A DNA stretch of 64,000 bases from Arthrobacter rhizosphaerae (GCF_023062595.1 NZ_JALLAN010000006.1:124001-188000), one strand, 5' to 3'. Counted from the first letter of the stretch, positions 18,734-27,254 are shown. A program made the numbers and translations. Notes: generated by a model from the letters alone, not told the origin.

Positions 18734-19738
18734 CTAGGGAGCTGAGTCGCGGATCCTAAGCTCGAAGCCCGCTTCGAGCTGCATTCCGTTGGCTGTTGCC
18801 CCGTTCCCTTCAATCCGGTCTATCAACAACCCTACGGAGCGCTCTGCGATTTCGTCCATGCCCGGGGCCACTGTGGTGAGGGAGGGAGACGCAAAACGGG
18901 CCTCGTCAATATCATCAAAGCCAGCGACGGCTACTTCGTCCGGAACTTTGACCCCCCGCATAAGAAGTTCATGCATCGCGCCCAGCGCCACTGTGTCGTT
19001 GAGCCCGAATACGGCATCAAACTGCACTCCGCTGTCCAGCAGCTGGCGGATGGCGGTAGCCCCCCCGTCCCTCCGCCAGTCGCACATCACAGCGAGATCG
19101 GGATCGAAATCCAGCCCGGCAGCCGTCAGGGCCTGGCGATAGCCCAGCATACGCAAACCGGAGCTGCCGGTGGTGTCCTCCGGAACAGCGCCGAGGACGG
19201 CCACGCGGCGGCGTCCGGATGCCAGGAGGTGGGAGGTGATGGCGTGTGCCGCTTCAGTATTCTTCATAGTGACAAGGTCAAAGCGGGGGTCGGCAATGTG
19301 CTCACCCAGCAGCACCAGAGGTTTGTCGCCTTGGGCCACCGCGACGTCGTCAGGCCCCAATGCCAGTGGTGTGAACAGAAGTCCATCGGTCAGTTGGCGG
19401 AACTGGCCCTGCAGCGCGGCTAATTCGTTCTCCCTGGTTGCCGCGGACTGCTCCACGAGCACCCGGTATCCCCTGTCTGAGGCTACTTTCATGAGGCGGG
19501 AGGCCAACTCGGCGTAGTACGGGGCGGAGAGATCACTAAGCACAAGGCCAAGCATTCGCGTCTTACCGGAGCGGAGGCTGCGTGCTGTGAGGTTGGCTTC
19601 GTAGCCCAGCGCGGCGATTGCGTCCAGCACCTTCTGCTTGGTGGCAGGCCGGATGAACTCGTAGTCATTGAGCACATTGGACACCGTTTTGAGGGAGACG
19701 CCGGCTGTTCGCGCGACGTCGTTCATGGTGACAGCCAT
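18734..19738 (-). CDS. LacI family transcriptional regulator
   Basis: 334 residues: N-terminal HTH TMNDVARTAGVSLKTVSNVL (about 4-23), hinge, and a periplasmic-binding-protein-like sensor domain (MLGLVLSDLSAPYYAELASR; AVAGFDDIDEARFASPSLTT). It probably senses a sugar. A site resembling the operators of the GH27, GH51 and GH43 genes (GTTACATCGTTGCAGAA, about 19769-19785) lies just upstream of its own start, which suggests autoregulation and control of a dispersed glycosidase regulon. It is followed by SRPBCC and hydrolase genes. Confidence 0.88.
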   Translation of the reverse strand: MAVTMNDVARTAGVSLKTVSNVLNDYEFIRPATKQKVLDAIAALGYEANLTARSLRSGKTRMLGLVLSDLSAPYYAELASRLMKVASDRGYRVLVEQSAATRENELAALQGQFRQLTDGLLFTPLALGPDDVAVAQGDKPLVLLGEHIADPRFDLVTMKNTEAAHAITSHLLASGRRRVAVLGAVPEDTTGSSGLRMLGYRQALTAAGLDFDPDLAVMCDWRRDGGATAIRQLLDSGVQFDAVFGLNDTVALGAMHELLMRGVKVPDEVAVAGFDDIDEARFASPSLTTVAPGMDEIAERSVGLLIDRIEGNGATANGMQLEAGFELRIRDSAP

Positions 19739-19767
19739 ACCAGGGTCCTTTGTCCGGCAACTCTTGC

Positions 19768-19785
19768 AGTTACATCGTTGCAGAA
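19768..19785. promoter_or_regulatory. Candidate LacI autoregulatory operator
   Basis: AGTTACATCGTTGCAGAA shares 12 of 18 positions with the GH51 operator (TACA-CGTT--AGAA). It lies 30 bp upstream of the lacI ATG. It is weaker than the other sites. Confidence 0.45.
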
Positions 19786-19873
19786 ATATCGCGCCAGAGC
19801 TCCCGGAGGGAAGATGTTCACGCGAGTGTCGGGCTCATTGGATACCCTCCTGAGAATGAATCTCAAGAAACTG

Positions 19874-19913
19874 TTGACAATTGACAATGAACAATTTAGA
19901 TTCATAGTGAATC
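19874..19913 (+). promoter_or_regulatory. Promoter with operator for the haloacid dehalogenase gene
   Basis: TTGACA (19874-19879), a 17-bp spacer, and TAGATT (19897-19902) form a good sigma-A promoter. The inverted repeat GATTCA-TAG-TGAATC (19899-19913) overlaps the -10 box, as expected of a repressor site. It is unusually AT-rich for this window. Confidence 0.6.
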
Positions 19914-19986
19914 AAAAACGCTGCTCGGTCGAAGACGCAGAAGGCGACCGAGGCCCTCTCCTAACACCTGAATGAACGGACGAAAA

Positions 19987-20661
19987 ATGGCAACCACAAA
20001 CTTCCGGCCCAAGTACGTCTCCTTTGATTGCTACGGCACGCTGATCAACTTCAACATCGATCCCACCACGCGTCGTCTCTTGGATGGCCGCATCTCTGAG
20101 GAGCAGTGGCCTGCCTTCAAGGCGATGTTCCGCGGCTACCGCTACGACGAAGTATGCGGCGACTACAAGCCCTACGAGCAGATCTTTCAGAACTCCTTTG
20201 ATCGCGTGTGCAGGCAGTGGGGCCTGGCACCGACCGAGGGAGCCGGCGCACACTTCACTGAAGCGGTACGCGGCTGGGTTGCCCACGAGGACGTCCCGGC
20301 CCCGCTGAAGACAATGGGCGAAAACTACCAGCTCGTGATCCTGTCCAACGCAGACGACAGCTTCCTGGAAACCACTGTTCCGAGGCTCGGCGCAGACTTC
20401 CACGCCGTGCTGACCGCTGAGCAGGCCCAGGCCTACAAGCCCCGATACCAGGCCTTCGAGCACATGCTCAATTCCCTGAACGCCAAGCCGGAGGACTTCG
20501 TCCACGTCTCCTCGCACACCCGGTACGACTTGATGCCGATGCACGACATGGGCTTCCGAAACACCGTGTTGCTGGACCGTGGTTACGACCCCATCACCGA
20601 GGGCTACAACTACACAACCGTGAAGTCCCTCGACGAGCTGAACAAGCACCTCGGCCTCTAA
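19987..20661 (+). CDS. Haloacid dehalogenase, type II
   Basis: 224 residues of the HAD superfamily, subfamily of L-2-haloacid dehalogenases. Motif I is YVSFDCYGTLINF (nucleophile Asp near residue 12), motif II LVILSNADDSF, a lysine in AYKPRYQAFEHML, and motif IV VSSHTRYDLMPMHDMGF. It hydrolyses C2-halogenated short acids or acts as a small phosphatase; members are often annotated by homology only. I chose ATG at 19987 (MATTNFRPKYVSFDCYG); an ATG at 19972 is also in frame. A clear promoter with an overlapping inverted repeat precedes it. Confidence 0.85.
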   Translation: MATTNFRPKYVSFDCYGTLINFNIDPTTRRLLDGRISEEQWPAFKAMFRGYRYDEVCGDYKPYEQIFQNSFDRVCRQWGLAPTEGAGAHFTEAVRGWVAHEDVPAPLKTMGENYQLVILSNADDSFLETTVPRLGADFHAVLTAEQAQAYKPRYQAFEHMLNSLNAKPEDFVHVSSHTRYDLMPMHDMGFRNTVLLDRGYDPITEGYNYTTVKSLDELNKHLGL

Positions 20662-20692
20662 ACCTCTCTGGGTGTGCAGCCTCGAGCAGTCC

Positions 20693-20717
20693 TAATATGA
20701 CCATTCTGGGTATATTA
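20693..20717. promoter_or_regulatory. Inverted repeat upstream of padR
   Basis: TAATAT and ATATTA separated by 13 bp, immediately before the PadR start at 20723. AT-rich dyads of this kind serve as PadR operators, and it could also contain the -10 box. Confidence 0.5.
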
Positions 20718-20722
20718 CCGAC

Positions 20723-21079
20723 ATGAGCGAAGTCGCCTTTTGGATCCTGACGGCCCTCGCGGGCGGACGCCAGCACGGATACGCCATCCTGCTTGACGTT
20801 GAGCAGCTCACGGCGGCAGCGGTCTCGTTGCGGGTCACGACGCTCTACGCCACACTGGAACGTCTGGAACGGGACGGGTACGTTCGCCGGGCCGGTGAAG
20901 AAACAGTCCACGGACGCGCGCGCCGCTATTACGAACTCACAGACGACGGGCGTCAGGCGCTGGCCTTGGAAGCGGTAAGGCTCGCTGCCAGGCTTCGTGC
21001 TGTGGAAAACCGGCTGGCGGCCCGGCCTGCTCCCGGCCGTCCCTCTCCGGCAACGATGTCATGGGGGTTTGCGCGATGA
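20723..21079 (+). CDS. PadR family regulator
   Basis: 118 residues. The winged helix of PadR proteins is seen in FWILTALAGGRQHGYAIL and the wing region VTTLYATLERLERDGYVRRA followed by RRYYELTDDGRQAL. It forms a two-gene operon with a membrane protein whose start overlaps its stop (ATGA, 21076-21079), the usual actinobacterial PadR-membrane protein arrangement in which PadR represses the pair. Confidence 0.87.
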   Translation: MSEVAFWILTALAGGRQHGYAILLDVEQLTAAAVSLRVTTLYATLERLERDGYVRRAGEETVHGRARRYYELTDDGRQALALEAVRLAARLRAVENRLAARPAPGRPSPATMSWGFAR

Positions 21080-22443
21080 GCAATGACCGACGGCGCCGGT
21101 ATGCCCGGCTGTTGCGCTGGTATCCGCGGTCCTGGCGCGAGGACAACAGCAGGATTGTGCTCGACAGTCTCGAACAGCATGCCAGCGACCAAGGCATCGC
21201 GCGCCCGTCCATTCCGGAAGCCTGGTCGCTTCGGGCCAACGGGCTGGGCGAGAGGGCTACGCCTGGATGGGCTGCGGGTTTCGCCGGTGCAGCTTTGATC
21301 GCCTTCCTGGGTGCCACGGCACTGTTGTTGAGCAACGCGGGCATGCTCCCCGGGGCAGGTGGTGTCAGGCTTCTACTGGCGGTATACATCGGACCATTCG
21401 CCTTTGCCCTCGCGGCCGTCGTACTTCTCCACCAGGCCGGGCGGCTTTCGGCCCCGGCGGCATTGTCCACCGCGGCCGGGGCCCTTCCGGCATTCGGTTT
21501 CGGAGCGCTGACCGCAGCGAGCTGGGCCGTCGCATTCGAGGAGGCCGATGCCGGCGCCGGGCGCAGCTGGTTTGGATCCTCGACGCTTGTATTTCTCATC
21601 CTCGCCTGGAGTGCCGGCACGATTGCGCTCATTGCACCAGTCAGCTCGATGCTGGGGAAACGTCGCTCACTGCCCCTCCGCCTGGTCCAAAGTATTTTCC
21701 TGGCGGCACCTGTCGCGCTGATCCTCGGCGCCCTGACACTGATGGCACCGATGCTCGGCACACTTGGTGCTGCCGTCCAGCTCGTCGTAGCACTGCGGTT
21801 TCGCAGCAGCACCAAGCGCGCGGCAGCAATGCATCAGGCTGTTCCGGCAGCGGCGCAGCCGTCCCCGCCGACAGGGGCGGCGTTCTTGAACCGGTGGAGG
21901 GGTGCTGCAGCCTACGCAGCGGCGCTAGTGACCCTAATAGTGGGACTTGGCTGCGCAGTGTTTGCCCTGACCGGCAGCAATTGGGCACCGATGATCATCG
22001 ATTCCACCCACGCCATGAACCTCGGTTTGGCTGGCGGGGCACTGGCAGCCATCCCTGTGTCCCTCGCAGCCGGGATGGTCCTTACGCCGCGCTTTGGCAG
22101 CGTCATGCGCTGGTCCGCCATTCTCTGTTGCGTAAGTCTGACCGTGGTTGCGATCGCGCAGCTTCTCGGGGCTGGGCATCCCACGCAGTGGCCGCTGATC
22201 CTTGTTGCGGCAACACTGATGGGCTTCGCGCTGGCGCTGCCTTTTGAGCGTCTCGTCCCCGGAGCCCGCCTGCTGCGCATCATCGTGACGGCGGTGCTCG
22301 GTCTCGCCGGTGCCATTATCGGACTAAATCTGGTGATGATGGCTGCCTTCATCGCACCCCTTGCAGCCGCGGCACTCCTCGTGTGGTTAGTGATCCGCCT
22401 GTCCGGGCAGCGAAGACCAGTTCCGCAACCGGTCAGACAATAA
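21076..22443 (+). CDS. Multi-pass membrane protein coupled to padR
   Basis: 455 residues. The N-terminus RRRYARLLRWYPRSWREDNS is a short cytoplasmic motif found in PadR-linked actinobacterial membrane proteins. About ten hydrophobic segments follow, alternating with short loops. No transporter signature is visible, so substrate and activity are unknown. The start ATG overlaps the padR stop, so translation is coupled. Confidence 0.8.
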   Translation: MSNDRRRRYARLLRWYPRSWREDNSRIVLDSLEQHASDQGIARPSIPEAWSLRANGLGERATPGWAAGFAGAALIAFLGATALLLSNAGMLPGAGGVRLLLAVYIGPFAFALAAVVLLHQAGRLSAPAALSTAAGALPAFGFGALTAASWAVAFEEADAGAGRSWFGSSTLVFLILAWSAGTIALIAPVSSMLGKRRSLPLRLVQSIFLAAPVALILGALTLMAPMLGTLGAAVQLVVALRFRSSTKRAAAMHQAVPAAAQPSPPTGAAFLNRWRGAAAYAAALVTLIVGLGCAVFALTGSNWAPMIIDSTHAMNLGLAGGALAAIPVSLAAGMVLTPRFGSVMRWSAILCCVSLTVVAIAQLLGAGHPTQWPLILVAATLMGFALALPFERLVPGARLLRIIVTAVLGLAGAIIGLNLVMMAAFIAPLAAAALLVWLVIRLSGQRRPVPQPVRQ

Positions 22444-22505
22444 GGCTGCTGGCACGCACGGAAGCCAGCTCTTGTAGTTCGTGGATAGGCGGTCGAATCG
22501 AACCG

Positions 22506-22958
22506 TTACACATCGAACCTCGTGAAGTACCAGATCAAGCACCCCACCGAGACAACCACGAGTGCATAGTTAAATCTTGTGGTGACCCGCGTTTCGCGGC
22601 CGCTCCGGGCAAAGCGTCCGTTCAGCCAAGCGGAGGTTATGGGATCCTCATTATCGGGTCCGGCCCCCACAGCAACTTTGCCAGGCATTACACCCACTTT
22701 GCTGACATACCTTCTGCCGCGTGCTGTAATCACAACCCGATACCGGTTCTCGACGTCTTCGACGGCACCGAAGGGTATGTAGTGCGTCTTCTCCCCGTTG
22801 CACAACTCAAAGCCTGATTCCGTAACCGTCACACGAGGCAGCCAGGCAAGCCCGTGGGCCACCAAATGGAGCGTTGCCGCTATCGGAATAGGCTTGCGGG
22901 TAGTTCTCTTGGGCTGGGAGGTCATTAACGACGTCTTGGCCGCGTGGCTTTTATTCAT
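22506..22958 (-). CDS. PH-like domain membrane-anchored protein
   Basis: 150 residues from ATG at 22958 (an ATG at 22925 is an alternative). The middle reads LPRVTVTESGFELCNGEKTH, then YIPFGAVEDVENRYRVVITA: the beta-strand pattern of bacterial PH domains. The extreme C-terminus (FNYALVVVSVGCLIWYF) is one membrane helix. It follows another PH-like gene (23088-23438). A degraded version of both genes, fused by deletion, occurs at 53175-53600. Function unknown. Confidence 0.6.
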   Translation of the reverse strand: MNKSHAAKTSLMTSQPKRTTRKPIPIAATLHLVAHGLAWLPRVTVTESGFELCNGEKTHYIPFGAVEDVENRYRVVITARGRRYVSKVGVMPGKVAVGAGPDNEDPITSAWLNGRFARSGRETRVTTRFNYALVVVSVGCLIWYFTRFDV

Positions 22959-23087
22959 GGCAGGCCGCCACTGAGATCTCCCGCGCCCAGGGTTTCCGGA
23001 AAGTAATCCTGGCCCAACTGTCGTCTTTCCCCATGAACAGAATCCCCACACTAAGAGTTCTTCCATTATCAAGGCGAGCCCAAGCAT

Positions 23088-23438
23088 CTAGGCTGATGCC
23101 CCGGCATCTGTCGTCACTGGGTAGCCCCACTCTTGGAGCGTGTCAGCAACGTCATTGGGCCGCTTTGTCCAGAACGTCCAAACAGTGCCGCCGTTCTCGA
23201 TGATTTTGACCCTTGAAAAATGATTTCCCAAAGCCCCGCGCTCCGGGTACACGCTCGCTATCCGTTCACGTTCAACAATCCATGGACCGACGAATCGACC
23301 AATAAACCTGTGACGGAAGACTAACCTCTCTTCCGTAATGTCCATCCAAATTCCGGGACGACCCACACTCGTACCCCAAGGAAGGATCAGGCCTCCGATG
23401 AAGAAATCGGAGTCTTCGTCCAGGGAATCTTCACTCAC
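23088..23438 (-). CDS. PH-like hypothetical protein
   Basis: 116 residues from a GTG start. The sequence GRPGIWMDITEERLVFRHRF, then IGRFVGPWIVERERIASVYP is a compact beta-rich PH-like pattern, followed by an aromatic strand (GTVWTFWTKRPNDVADTLQE). No signal or membrane helix. It is the upstream member of a two-gene unit with the gene at 22506-22958. A truncated paralogue with about 85% identity in the N-terminal part lies at 53175. Confidence 0.65.
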   Translation of the reverse strand: MSEDSLDEDSDFFIGGLILPWGTSVGRPGIWMDITEERLVFRHRFIGRFVGPWIVERERIASVYPERGALGNHFSRVKIIENGGTVWTFWTKRPNDVADTLQEWGYPVTTDAGASA

Positions 23439-23544
23439 GCGTCTGTCCTTTCACCTTGACGGCTTATGGGCTTTCGTCAGCTAGCTGAACCTAAGCACAA
23501 GACTGCCGGCCAGCGATAGGTCCCAACACGGCCCATTCTCCCCA

Positions 23545-23568
23545 TTCCCACTTCCCTGGAACTGGGAA
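23545..23568. repeat. ~26-bp palindrome family, copy 1
   Basis: TTCCCACTTCC and GGAACTGGGAA arms around CT. Shares the pattern TCCCAsTTCC-TTGGAArTGGGA with the sites at 25862, 28429 and 30062. This is the most divergent copy. Confidence 0.5.
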
Positions 23569-23667
23569 CAGCCGCGCTGGGACGCTTCGAATCAGATGGA
23601 GCAGCAGTCGATATCGTGCACTCAGGAACAGGGTCATGGTCAAGCACGTTCGGCGGGTGCATTCATC

Positions 23668-24348
23668 TCAAAAGAGGTGGGTCATGGCTGCCCACTGGAG
23701 AAGAATGACGGTCTTGCCGTCGACGATCCTGTCATCGAATGTCATAGCAAGTGCTTCATCGAAGGGAATCTCGAGTACTTCGATGTCTTCACCTTCTTCC
23801 TGCAGACCCCCTCCGGGCGTTGCCCGGTCGGAGGGGCTGTAAGGTGCGGCATAGAAATGGACGCACTCTGTGACGGAACCGGGGCTCATATAGAGGTCGA
23901 AAACATGTTGCAATTCCCCCAACGTGACTCCGAGCTCTTCGCTGGCTTCCCGCCGGATCGCAACTTCGGGGGCATCGTCATCAAGAAGGCCCGCGGCCGT
24001 TTCGATGAGCATGCCGTCATGGTGCCCGTTGACGTAAGCCGGGAACCGAAACTGACGGGTCAACAGAACCGTTCTCCGGAAAGGATCGTAGACCAGAATT
24101 GTGGCACCGTTGCCCCGGTCGTAGGTTTCCCGCTCCTCCATGACCCGTCGCCCATCGCGCCGGCGGTAGGTGAAGGTGGTCCGGCGCAGAACGTGCCACC
24201 CGTCTGACGTTACTTCGACCCGGGTGATACTGACGTCCGGGTTGCGGTCCAGGCCGACACCCGCACGGTCCAAGCCTGTACGGCCCCGGCTGTCCGGGAC
24301 GTCCACGCCGGGCTGTTCAAGAACAGGGTTCCCGGGATTCGGTCTCAC
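23668..24348 (-). CDS. NUDIX hydrolase, NudK/ADP-sugar pyrophosphatase-like
   Basis: 226 residues. The Nudix region is ETAAGLLDDDAPEVAIRREA followed by SEELGVTLGELQ; the REASEEL part is intact, and the layout resembles GDP-mannose/ADP-sugar pyrophosphatases, including VLLTRQFRFPAYVNG before and YMSPGSVTECVHFY after the box. It hydrolyses a nucleoside diphosphate-linked compound. It is coupled to the DUF4406 gene upstream by a four-base overlap (24345-24348). The N-terminal 35 residues are poorly conserved and the start could be further in. Confidence 0.82.
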   Translation of the reverse strand: MRPNPGNPVLEQPGVDVPDSRGRTGLDRAGVGLDRNPDVSITRVEVTSDGWHVLRRTTFTYRRRDGRRVMEERETYDRGNGATILVYDPFRRTVLLTRQFRFPAYVNGHHDGMLIETAAGLLDDDAPEVAIRREASEELGVTLGELQHVFDLYMSPGSVTECVHFYAAPYSPSDRATPGGGLQEEGEDIEVLEIPFDEALAMTFDDRIVDGKTVILLQWAAMTHLF

Positions 24349-24737
24349 TGAATGGTGTCCGTCTGCGTCAGGGCGACGCCGGGGACCTGGTCCAGGCTGT
24401 AGTAAACAGGTATGCCTCGGTCGAGGGCAATCGCAACGTCCTGGTCGGCTCCTCGCGACTCGCCGGCCAGCCTGAGGACCGCATCACATCTCTGGAGAAG
24501 GCGTTCAGCTGCCGGATACATCACCTGACCAGCAATCGGATCCGAGAGATCCTCCACGCCCGCACTCTCCAGAACGGGGAGCGCCACCCACTCCCCGATC
24601 ATGGGCAAATGTCCGGCTTTGAAGATCGGCCAGGCCACCTGTTCAAGGCGGGTAAGGTTGCGGCGCAGCAGGACGGGGTCATCCCCCGTCCCGGAACGGT
24701 AGGGGCCAGCAATCAATATCATCAGGGACTTGGTCAT
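24345..24737 (-). CDS. DUF4406 family protein
   Basis: 130 residues from ATG at 24737; the family start is MTKSLMILIAGPYRSGTGDD. DUF4406 proteins have a nucleoside 2-deoxyribosyltransferase-like fold; GPYRSG, the central LPMIGEWVALP and CDAVLRLAGESRGADQDVAI segments fit that fold. Coupling to a Nudix hydrolase suggests a role in nucleotide or nucleotide-sugar turnover; this is inference. It is divergent from the DeoR regulator, with inverted repeats between them. Confidence 0.72.
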   Translation of the reverse strand: MTKSLMILIAGPYRSGTGDDPVLLRRNLTRLEQVAWPIFKAGHLPMIGEWVALPVLESAGVEDLSDPIAGQVMYPAAERLLQRCDAVLRLAGESRGADQDVAIALDRGIPVYYSLDQVPGVALTQTDTIQ

Positions 24738-24740
24738 GCA

Positions 24741-24766
24741 CACTAGAATAGTGCAAAAACATGCAC
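24741..24766. promoter_or_regulatory. Overlapping inverted repeats, likely DeoR operator
   Basis: CACTA-GAA-TAGTG (24741-24753) overlaps GTGCA...TGCAC (24751-24766) in the 47-bp divergent gap between DUF4406 and DeoR genes. The position and symmetry suggest a shared operator. Confidence 0.55.
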
Positions 24767-24784
24767 AAATCGGAAGGAACGTGA

Positions 24785-25546
24785 ATGCTCGCCGCTGAAC
24801 GCCAGTCAATCCTCCTCAGTCGCCTTGCAGAACAAGGAAAGCTGATAGCCAAAGACATCGCGGCCGAGTTAGGTCTGTCCGATGACACCGTCCGCCGTGA
24901 CCTCAGAGAACTTGCCGCCGCAGGGATGTGCCAGCGGGTATACGGAGGAGCCCTGCCCGTTTCGCCGGCGGCCGCGGACTACACCGCTCGCATCGGTGTT
25001 CAGCCGGACAGCAAAGATCGGGTCGCCCGGTGCGCTGCCCGCCTCATCGATCAGGGCAGTACCGTCATCCTCGACGGCGGCACAACCACCCTCGCCGTCG
25101 TTCGAGCGCTAACGCCTTCCCTCAACTGCACGATCATCACCCACAGCCCCACTATCGCCGCAGCACTTCTGTCATTCACGGGCATCGAAATCTTCCTTCT
25201 CGGAGGTCGTCTGTTCAAACATTCGGCGGTGACCTGCGGTGCCGCCGCAGTGGAAGCAGCACAGGCGATCTCCGCTGACCTGTTCCTTCTCGGGGTGACA
25301 GGCGTGCACTCCTCGGAAGGGTTGACCACGGGGGACGTGGAGGAAGCGGCCATGAAGCGGGCACTCGCGGGACGGGCAGCCGATACCTACGTTCTTGCCA
25401 GCGCAGAAAAGATCGGCGTCGCCTCCCGCTACCAAGTCCTGCCCCTGACTGACATTGCAGGAATCATCACCGACCGACCGGAAAACGATGCGACTCTCAG
25501 CGCGCTCCGAAGGAACGGTACGACCCTCATCGATGCGAACACCTGA
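24785..25546 (+). CDS. DeoR/GlpR family regulator
   Basis: 253 residues. The N-terminal DeoR HTH is RQSILLSRLAEQGKLIAKDI, then AAELGLSDDTVRRDLRELAA; the C-terminal sensor has GSTVILDGGTTTLAVVRAL and the DLFLLGVTGVHSSEGLTTGD motif that binds phosphorylated ligands. It is expected to sense a phosphosugar or related metabolite. It is divergent from the DUF4406-Nudix operon and probably regulates it. Confidence 0.88.
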   Translation: MLAAERQSILLSRLAEQGKLIAKDIAAELGLSDDTVRRDLRELAAAGMCQRVYGGALPVSPAAADYTARIGVQPDSKDRVARCAARLIDQGSTVILDGGTTTLAVVRALTPSLNCTIITHSPTIAAALLSFTGIEIFLLGGRLFKHSAVTCGAAAVEAAQAISADLFLLGVTGVHSSEGLTTGDVEEAAMKRALAGRAADTYVLASAEKIGVASRYQVLPLTDIAGIITDRPENDATLSALRRNGTTLIDANT

Positions 25547-25958
25547 TCTCTGCAGTTGCATATCCCGGTACACAAAACGACGGAGGCCCGTCTCAGGAGT
25601 ACTCAATTCCGCAAGACGAAGGTATGGGCCGGCAGGTCACCCTTCATGGGGTCTAGACAGACTGAAGAAACAGCGGAATCAAAGGGTTTGGCTCTCAAAA
25701 ACCAGGCAGCCCTATGCTCCAGACGGCGAATCCAGGTCGATCGGGCTAAGTCGCATGCCGTCGGGGACGATCGCTGAGGCGCTGGCGGGCCTCAGCGCCA
25801 AGCCCGATCCTGCAGCAACGAGAATACACACACCCCAGTCCTCAAGTTGCCCCCTGACGGATGTCCCACTTCCTTGGAAATGGGACATACCTGTTCACGG
25901 GACGAATGTGGTCCTAGCTATCTCCCCAGGATCACCAGGGCGAGTGCGAGCCAACCCT
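25547..25958. other. Intergenic region with a palindrome
   Basis: About 410 bp between convergent genes. I see no coding signal. It contains the best-conserved copy of the dispersed palindrome at 25862-25887. Confidence 0.5.
25862..25887. repeat. ~26-bp palindrome family, copy 2
   Basis: Arms TGTCCCACTTCC and GGAAATGGGACA around TT, with one mismatch. It could form a hairpin, but no T run follows. Confidence 0.65.
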
Positions 25959-26237
25959 CTAGGTTTCGTCTGCAACGTTCTCAAGGAGCACTTCTGCATA
26001 CATTGAGGCTGCGCCTAGCCGCTGTCCCGCAAGACGAAGATCTTCGATCATGCTCGCGCTGAGGACAATGTCGTACTCGTAGAGCTGGGTGCAGAGGGTC
26101 TCGTAGGCGACCAGGAGTTCCCCCACCTGAACCAACTCTTCGATGTTCGCCACGTCGTCCTGCGATAAATCCCTGGCCGCCGACATTGCCTGGTGAAGAC
26201 GGACAGTAATCTCTTCGCAGCTGAAGTGATCAGTCAT
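25959..26237 (-). CDS. MafI-like immunity family protein
   Basis: 92 residues, all helical in appearance: VANIEELVQVGELLVAYETL, then CTQLYEYDIVLSASMIEDLR and LAGQRLGA. This matches the small MafI-type immunity family that neutralises Maf or other polymorphic toxins. No toxin gene is adjacent, so it is an orphan. Start ATG at 26237. The family call is from pattern recognition and could be wrong. Confidence 0.5.
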   Translation of the reverse strand: MTDHFSCEEITVRLHQAMSAARDLSQDDVANIEELVQVGELLVAYETLCTQLYEYDIVLSASMIEDLRLAGQRLGAASMYAEVLLENVADET

Positions 26238-26414
26238 GGACCTGGGTATCCCATAATGCCTTCTCCACTCCGTTCCCCTAAGACTCGCATTTTGACCCCG
26301 TCTCGTATTTCTTTCCCCTTGGGAATTCGCGGTGGCCGCGGTCTACGAGGCTGCCAATCATTCCGGCGCTGGCTCCTGATAGGGCCTTCGGTTGGTTCCC
26401 GGACTTCCGGCACT

Positions 26415-26861
26415 CTAGCTAAGTGGATCCTTGGCCTTACGACCAACATAGATCAGCACGGATCCCAGGATTGTCAAAACAGCAAGAAAAATAGTGATCC
26501 ATCCGGCGTACTTAAAACCCAGAGCCAAAGCCGCTAAGCCGATGACAAGTGGGGTGCCGAAAACCGCGACAAGGACCCAGCCAAACACCCGCACAATCAT
26601 CCTCAACGACTTCCAGCGATCGGCGCGGGGAGTGGCTAACGCCACCTGCAGCTCTTCACCTATGACTGACGCCGGAGTGCCCAATTTTCGGAGTTCCCCA
26701 ACAATGTCCTGGTTAGAGGGACTTCCGGGAAGTGCATCCTCAAGGTGTGATTTTAACTGGTCACGAAGCGTTACCCGGCGTTCGGAAGGAAGGATTTCCG
26801 ATAGCCTGTCGAACTCTTCGAAGTATGAACTTACTGCTTTACTGTCGTTTATCGCTGTCAC
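26415..26861 (-). CDS. HAAS-domain membrane protein paired with PadR
   Basis: 148 residues from a GTG at 26861 with GAGGGG upstream (TTG at 26876 is an alternative). The N-terminal half (SYFEEFDRLSEILPSERRVT, then LRDQLKSHLEDAL) is the HAAS/DUF1700 cytoplasmic domain; two hydrophobic segments follow (VFGWVLVAVFGTPLVIGLAA and WITIFLAVLTILGSVLIYVG). HAAS proteins are usually encoded next to PadR regulators, as here. Its role is unknown. Confidence 0.75.
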   Translation of the reverse strand: MTAINDSKAVSSYFEEFDRLSEILPSERRVTLRDQLKSHLEDALPGSPSNQDIVGELRKLGTPASVIGEELQVALATPRADRWKSLRMIVRVFGWVLVAVFGTPLVIGLAALALGFKYAGWITIFLAVLTILGSVLIYVGRKAKDPLS

Positions 26862-26886
26862 TGCTCGTCCCCTCAACGTGGCTGTC

Positions 26887-27225
26887 TTAACTCCTGGTCA
26901 TCAACGATTCAACCGAGTCGGAGAACCTATGCCACTCAGTACGAAATCGTTCGAGTTCCTCGATGCCGGCCTTTGTTATCCGATAGAGACGGCGGGGTCG
27001 CGAGCCTGTAGTCGTATCCCAATCGCTTTCGACCAGCGATGCCTTCTCTAGCCGGTCCAAGGCTGGATATATTGTTCCGTGGCTTGTCAAAAGACCCCCG
27101 GCTGAGTCGAGACGTCGGACCAGCGATAGCCCGTACCCAGGTTCCTCGGAGAGAAGGGCAAGGATGCACGGGCCCACGACCCCCCGTCGCAACTGTGAGC
27201 TGAAGTCGACCGAGTCTTCATTCAT
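26887..27225 (-). CDS. PadR family regulator
   Basis: 112 residues. LRRGVVGPCILALLSEEPGY, GTIYPALDRLEKASLVESDW and RRLYRITKAGIEELERF give the complete PadR winged helix. It forms an operon with the HAAS gene. A perfect dyad (27238-27254) lies 12 bp upstream of the start codon and is the likely autoregulatory operator. Confidence 0.87.
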   Translation of the reverse strand: MNEDSVDFSSQLRRGVVGPCILALLSEEPGYGLSLVRRLDSAGGLLTSHGTIYPALDRLEKASLVESDWDTTTGSRPRRLYRITKAGIEELERFRTEWHRFSDSVESLMTRS

Positions 27226-27237
27226 GTTGCAAACACT

Positions 27238-27254
27238 ATCTTGTTATACAAGAT
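27238..27254. promoter_or_regulatory. Perfect dyad upstream of padR
   Basis: ATCTTGT-TAT-ACAAGAT, 7-base perfect arms with a 3-base spacer. The remaining gap to 27573 shows no other feature. Confidence 0.65.
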
